Source of the DNA: Aradus depressus
Lineage: Eukaryota; Arthropoda; Insecta; Hemiptera; Aradidae
DNA: 64,000 nt
Reading direction: 5' to 3'
Assembly (NCBI GenBank): GCA_963662175.1
Contig: OY759223.1
Coordinates: 16,346,249-16,410,248, forward strand
Numbering within the stretch: position 1 is the stretch's first letter; each line of letters begins with the position of its first letter. Made by a program: the position numbers and the translations under genes. The notes beneath the pieces are model-generated. The model made no database searches, was not told where the DNA came from, and saw only the letters and a list, made by a program, of their open reading frames with translations. Of this stretch, positions 62,669 to 64,000 are shown one piece after another.

Positions 62669-63105
62669 TACTGGTTTCGTCAATTTGACATCTTCAGGTG
62701 GTGAACCTTATTAGAGAATAATTTATGGTTTCCAGATTTACTTTGTGAAGCTCCATTCTAGGAATAGATAATTAAAATACACAATTTCTTTGTCAAACTT
62801 CACTATATATTTTCAAATACTCAACTAGTTTCGCCGTGTTAAGGCATTATCAAGAGTCACTTACAAAAGTTTGTAAGTGACTTTTGATAATGTCTTAACA
62901 CGGCGAAACTAGTTGAGTATTTGAAAATATATAGTGAAGTTTGACAAAGAAATTGTGTATTTTAATTATCTATTCTTATTAGAGAAGGACACATATCAAT
63001 CAGGGACCAGCTGGATACTCAGTATCCAGCTGGTCCCTGATTGATATGTGTCTCCTTCTCTAATAAGGTGCACCACCTGAAGATGTCAGATTGACGAAAC
63101 TAGTT
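62669..63105. mobile_element. Nested fold-back elements F and G
   Basis: Outer pair (G): left 62669-62716, right 63052-63105, reverse complements, each with CTGAAGA..GAAAC. Inside is F (62760-62976), an almost perfect palindrome with ACTAGT stem III but a damaged core (TTGATAA for CTGANGA). A third palindrome lies at 62977-63066 ('gggaccagctggatact' inverted). F appears to have inserted into G. Confidence 0.8.
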
Positions 63106-63108
63106 GTA
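63074..63108 (+). ncRNA. Hammerhead-like ribozyme, family G
   Basis: Core CTGAAGA (63077-63083), extra T, stem II GTCA/TGAC (loop GAT), GAA (63096-63098), palindromic stem III ACTAGT (63099-63104), H17 = T63105. Stem I CAC with GTA gives only two pairs, so activity is doubtful. Confidence 0.55.
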
Positions 63109-63959
63109 AAAAATATAAGGTAAGGGAATTAAAAATGGGTACTTTTTTTAATTAAAAGTAGATGTTTATTTGACATTTCTTTGTTTGTTGTGTTAATCAA
63201 AGTGTGCCCCATCAGAATCAACAACCTTGGCACATCTATCCTTGCAAGTAATTTTTCACGAATTTTTTTACATGTGGTCTGGATTTGTCATGGAGTAAAA
63301 TCACCTTTTCATGTCTATTCCCCAATTCCGGTCGCTTTTCGTTGGTCGCTTCTCACATTAAACACATTAATTGCAGTCAGCTTCACCCATGCTGGTCTGC
63401 ATTTCGGATTGTTGTAATAAATCCACTTTGCAGGAACAATTCACAAATGGGAGATGTTTTCGCCAGAGGTCTTGTGGAAGTTCATTCCAATACTTCTGAA
63501 TAAAACACCTAGAACAAGACTAGACTCTAGGTTATAAGTCTGTATCCTGTACACTTGACAATGCTCTAACCAGCGAAATATATTGTGTATTTTTATATAA
63601 ATATAGTGGAATTTTTGACTTGTTTTATTCAGTAGAATTCACAAATGGTTTTTCGTCGTGCAATGTCCCCACTCTTTTAACTCATATGGCACCCAATTTC
63701 CAAGTTTTTGAACCATGCCCATAGCATGTAAACGTTTACCAATTATTGATCGATCAACATTTAATGTTTCTGCCAATACCTCAAGTGTCTGACGTGGATT
63801 GTCGTCTAGTAATGCTTCCAATTCCGAGTCTTCAAATAGTTTTGGCTGCCCCGGACGTTCCTTGTCTTTGACACCAAATTCATTGTTTTTGAATCTCTTA
63901 AACCACTTTTCGCAAGTGTTTTGAGAAGGACCATGTTTATTATAGACTTCCAATAGCAA
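63109..63959 (-). pseudogene. Mariner-family transposase pseudogene
   Basis: Minus-strand blocks in order. First come YNKHGPSQNTCEKWFKRFK, VKDKERPGQPKLFEDSELE, LAETLNVDRSIIGKRLHAMG and NWVPYELKE (63639-63959), the helix-turn-helix DNA-binding half. Then KWIYYNNPKCRPAW (about 63385-63430), the region after the first catalytic Asp, with the TGDE core degraded to VPA. Then KVILLHDKSRPHV (about 63280-63320), the second catalytic Asp region. The final KDRCAKVVDSDGAHFD ends at about 63190. Much of the middle and the third Asp block are deleted and frames shift. A 185-bp insert (63451-63635) interrupts it. It continues toward the window edge on its 5' side. Confidence 0.85.
63451..63635. mobile_element. 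185-bp insertion in mariner with 13-bp direct repeats
   Basis: 'aattcacaaatgg' occurs at 63438-63450 and 63636-63648; removing one copy plus the insert rejoins the mariner reading (..KNHL then KWIYYNNP). Content is unrecognised, with 'gaataaaac' and 'gttttattc' near its middle and right part. No poly-A tail is obvious. Confidence 0.65.
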
Positions 63960-64000
63960 ACGGCAGGTTTATGCTGCAGTTTCTTTAGAAAGAAAATAAT

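Overview
The window reads as AT-rich, intron-bearing, transposon-dense animal nuclear DNA, most probably from an arthropod and plausibly an insect. The reasons are mariner, Jockey, Penelope-like, hAT and Helitron sequences, tRNA-derived SINEs whose tails are short TTAGG-type runs (the arthropod telomere motif), and one typical GT-AG spliced exon. There are no operons, ribosome binding sites, rRNA genes or CRISPR arrays. Almost every open frame belongs to a decaying transposon.

Host gene: the one convincing cellular coding feature is a 149-nt internal exon on the minus strand (42149-42297). It has clean splice sites, higher GC than its surroundings, and a predicted beta-sandwich-like peptide that resembles the first macroglobulin domain of alpha-2-macroglobulin/CD109/TEP proteins. 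Much of the window may be intron of that gene, but no second exon was found.

Transposon genes: a nearly complete CR1/L2-group LINE (about 32030-36115, minus strand) keeps an intact 967-residue endonuclease plus reverse transcriptase ORF and the end of its ORF1. Broken copies include three Jockey fragments, a CR1/L2-like C-terminus near the left edge, a Penelope-like GIY-YIG fragment, two mariner pseudogenes, pogo-like ends, a hAT element bounded by inverted ends and an 8-bp duplication (43832-46056), two pieces of a hAT/ZMYM-like element, and two non-autonomous Helitrons (16162-16718 and 60454-60982).

Non-coding repeats: SINE-A (about 340 bp, tRNA head, more than 20 copies), SINE-B (two copies), a very abundant modular repeat (called MR here) built from roughly 145-150-bp submodules, several fold-back elements, and minisatellites with units of 18, 26-28, 38, 47, about 72 and 122 bp.

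Most interesting system: a set of short fold-back elements (6594-6822, 47068-47398, 49541-50016, 53694-54083, 62669-63105) whose arms carry hammerhead-ribozyme-like cores. Stems I, II and III differ in sequence between families yet stay mostly complementary, and stem III is usually a short palindrome. Three of the elements have perfect 12-14-bp target-site duplications, and one has an intact empty site in a nearby paralogous repeat. This points to ribozyme-bearing, Penelope-related units that move by retrotransposition.
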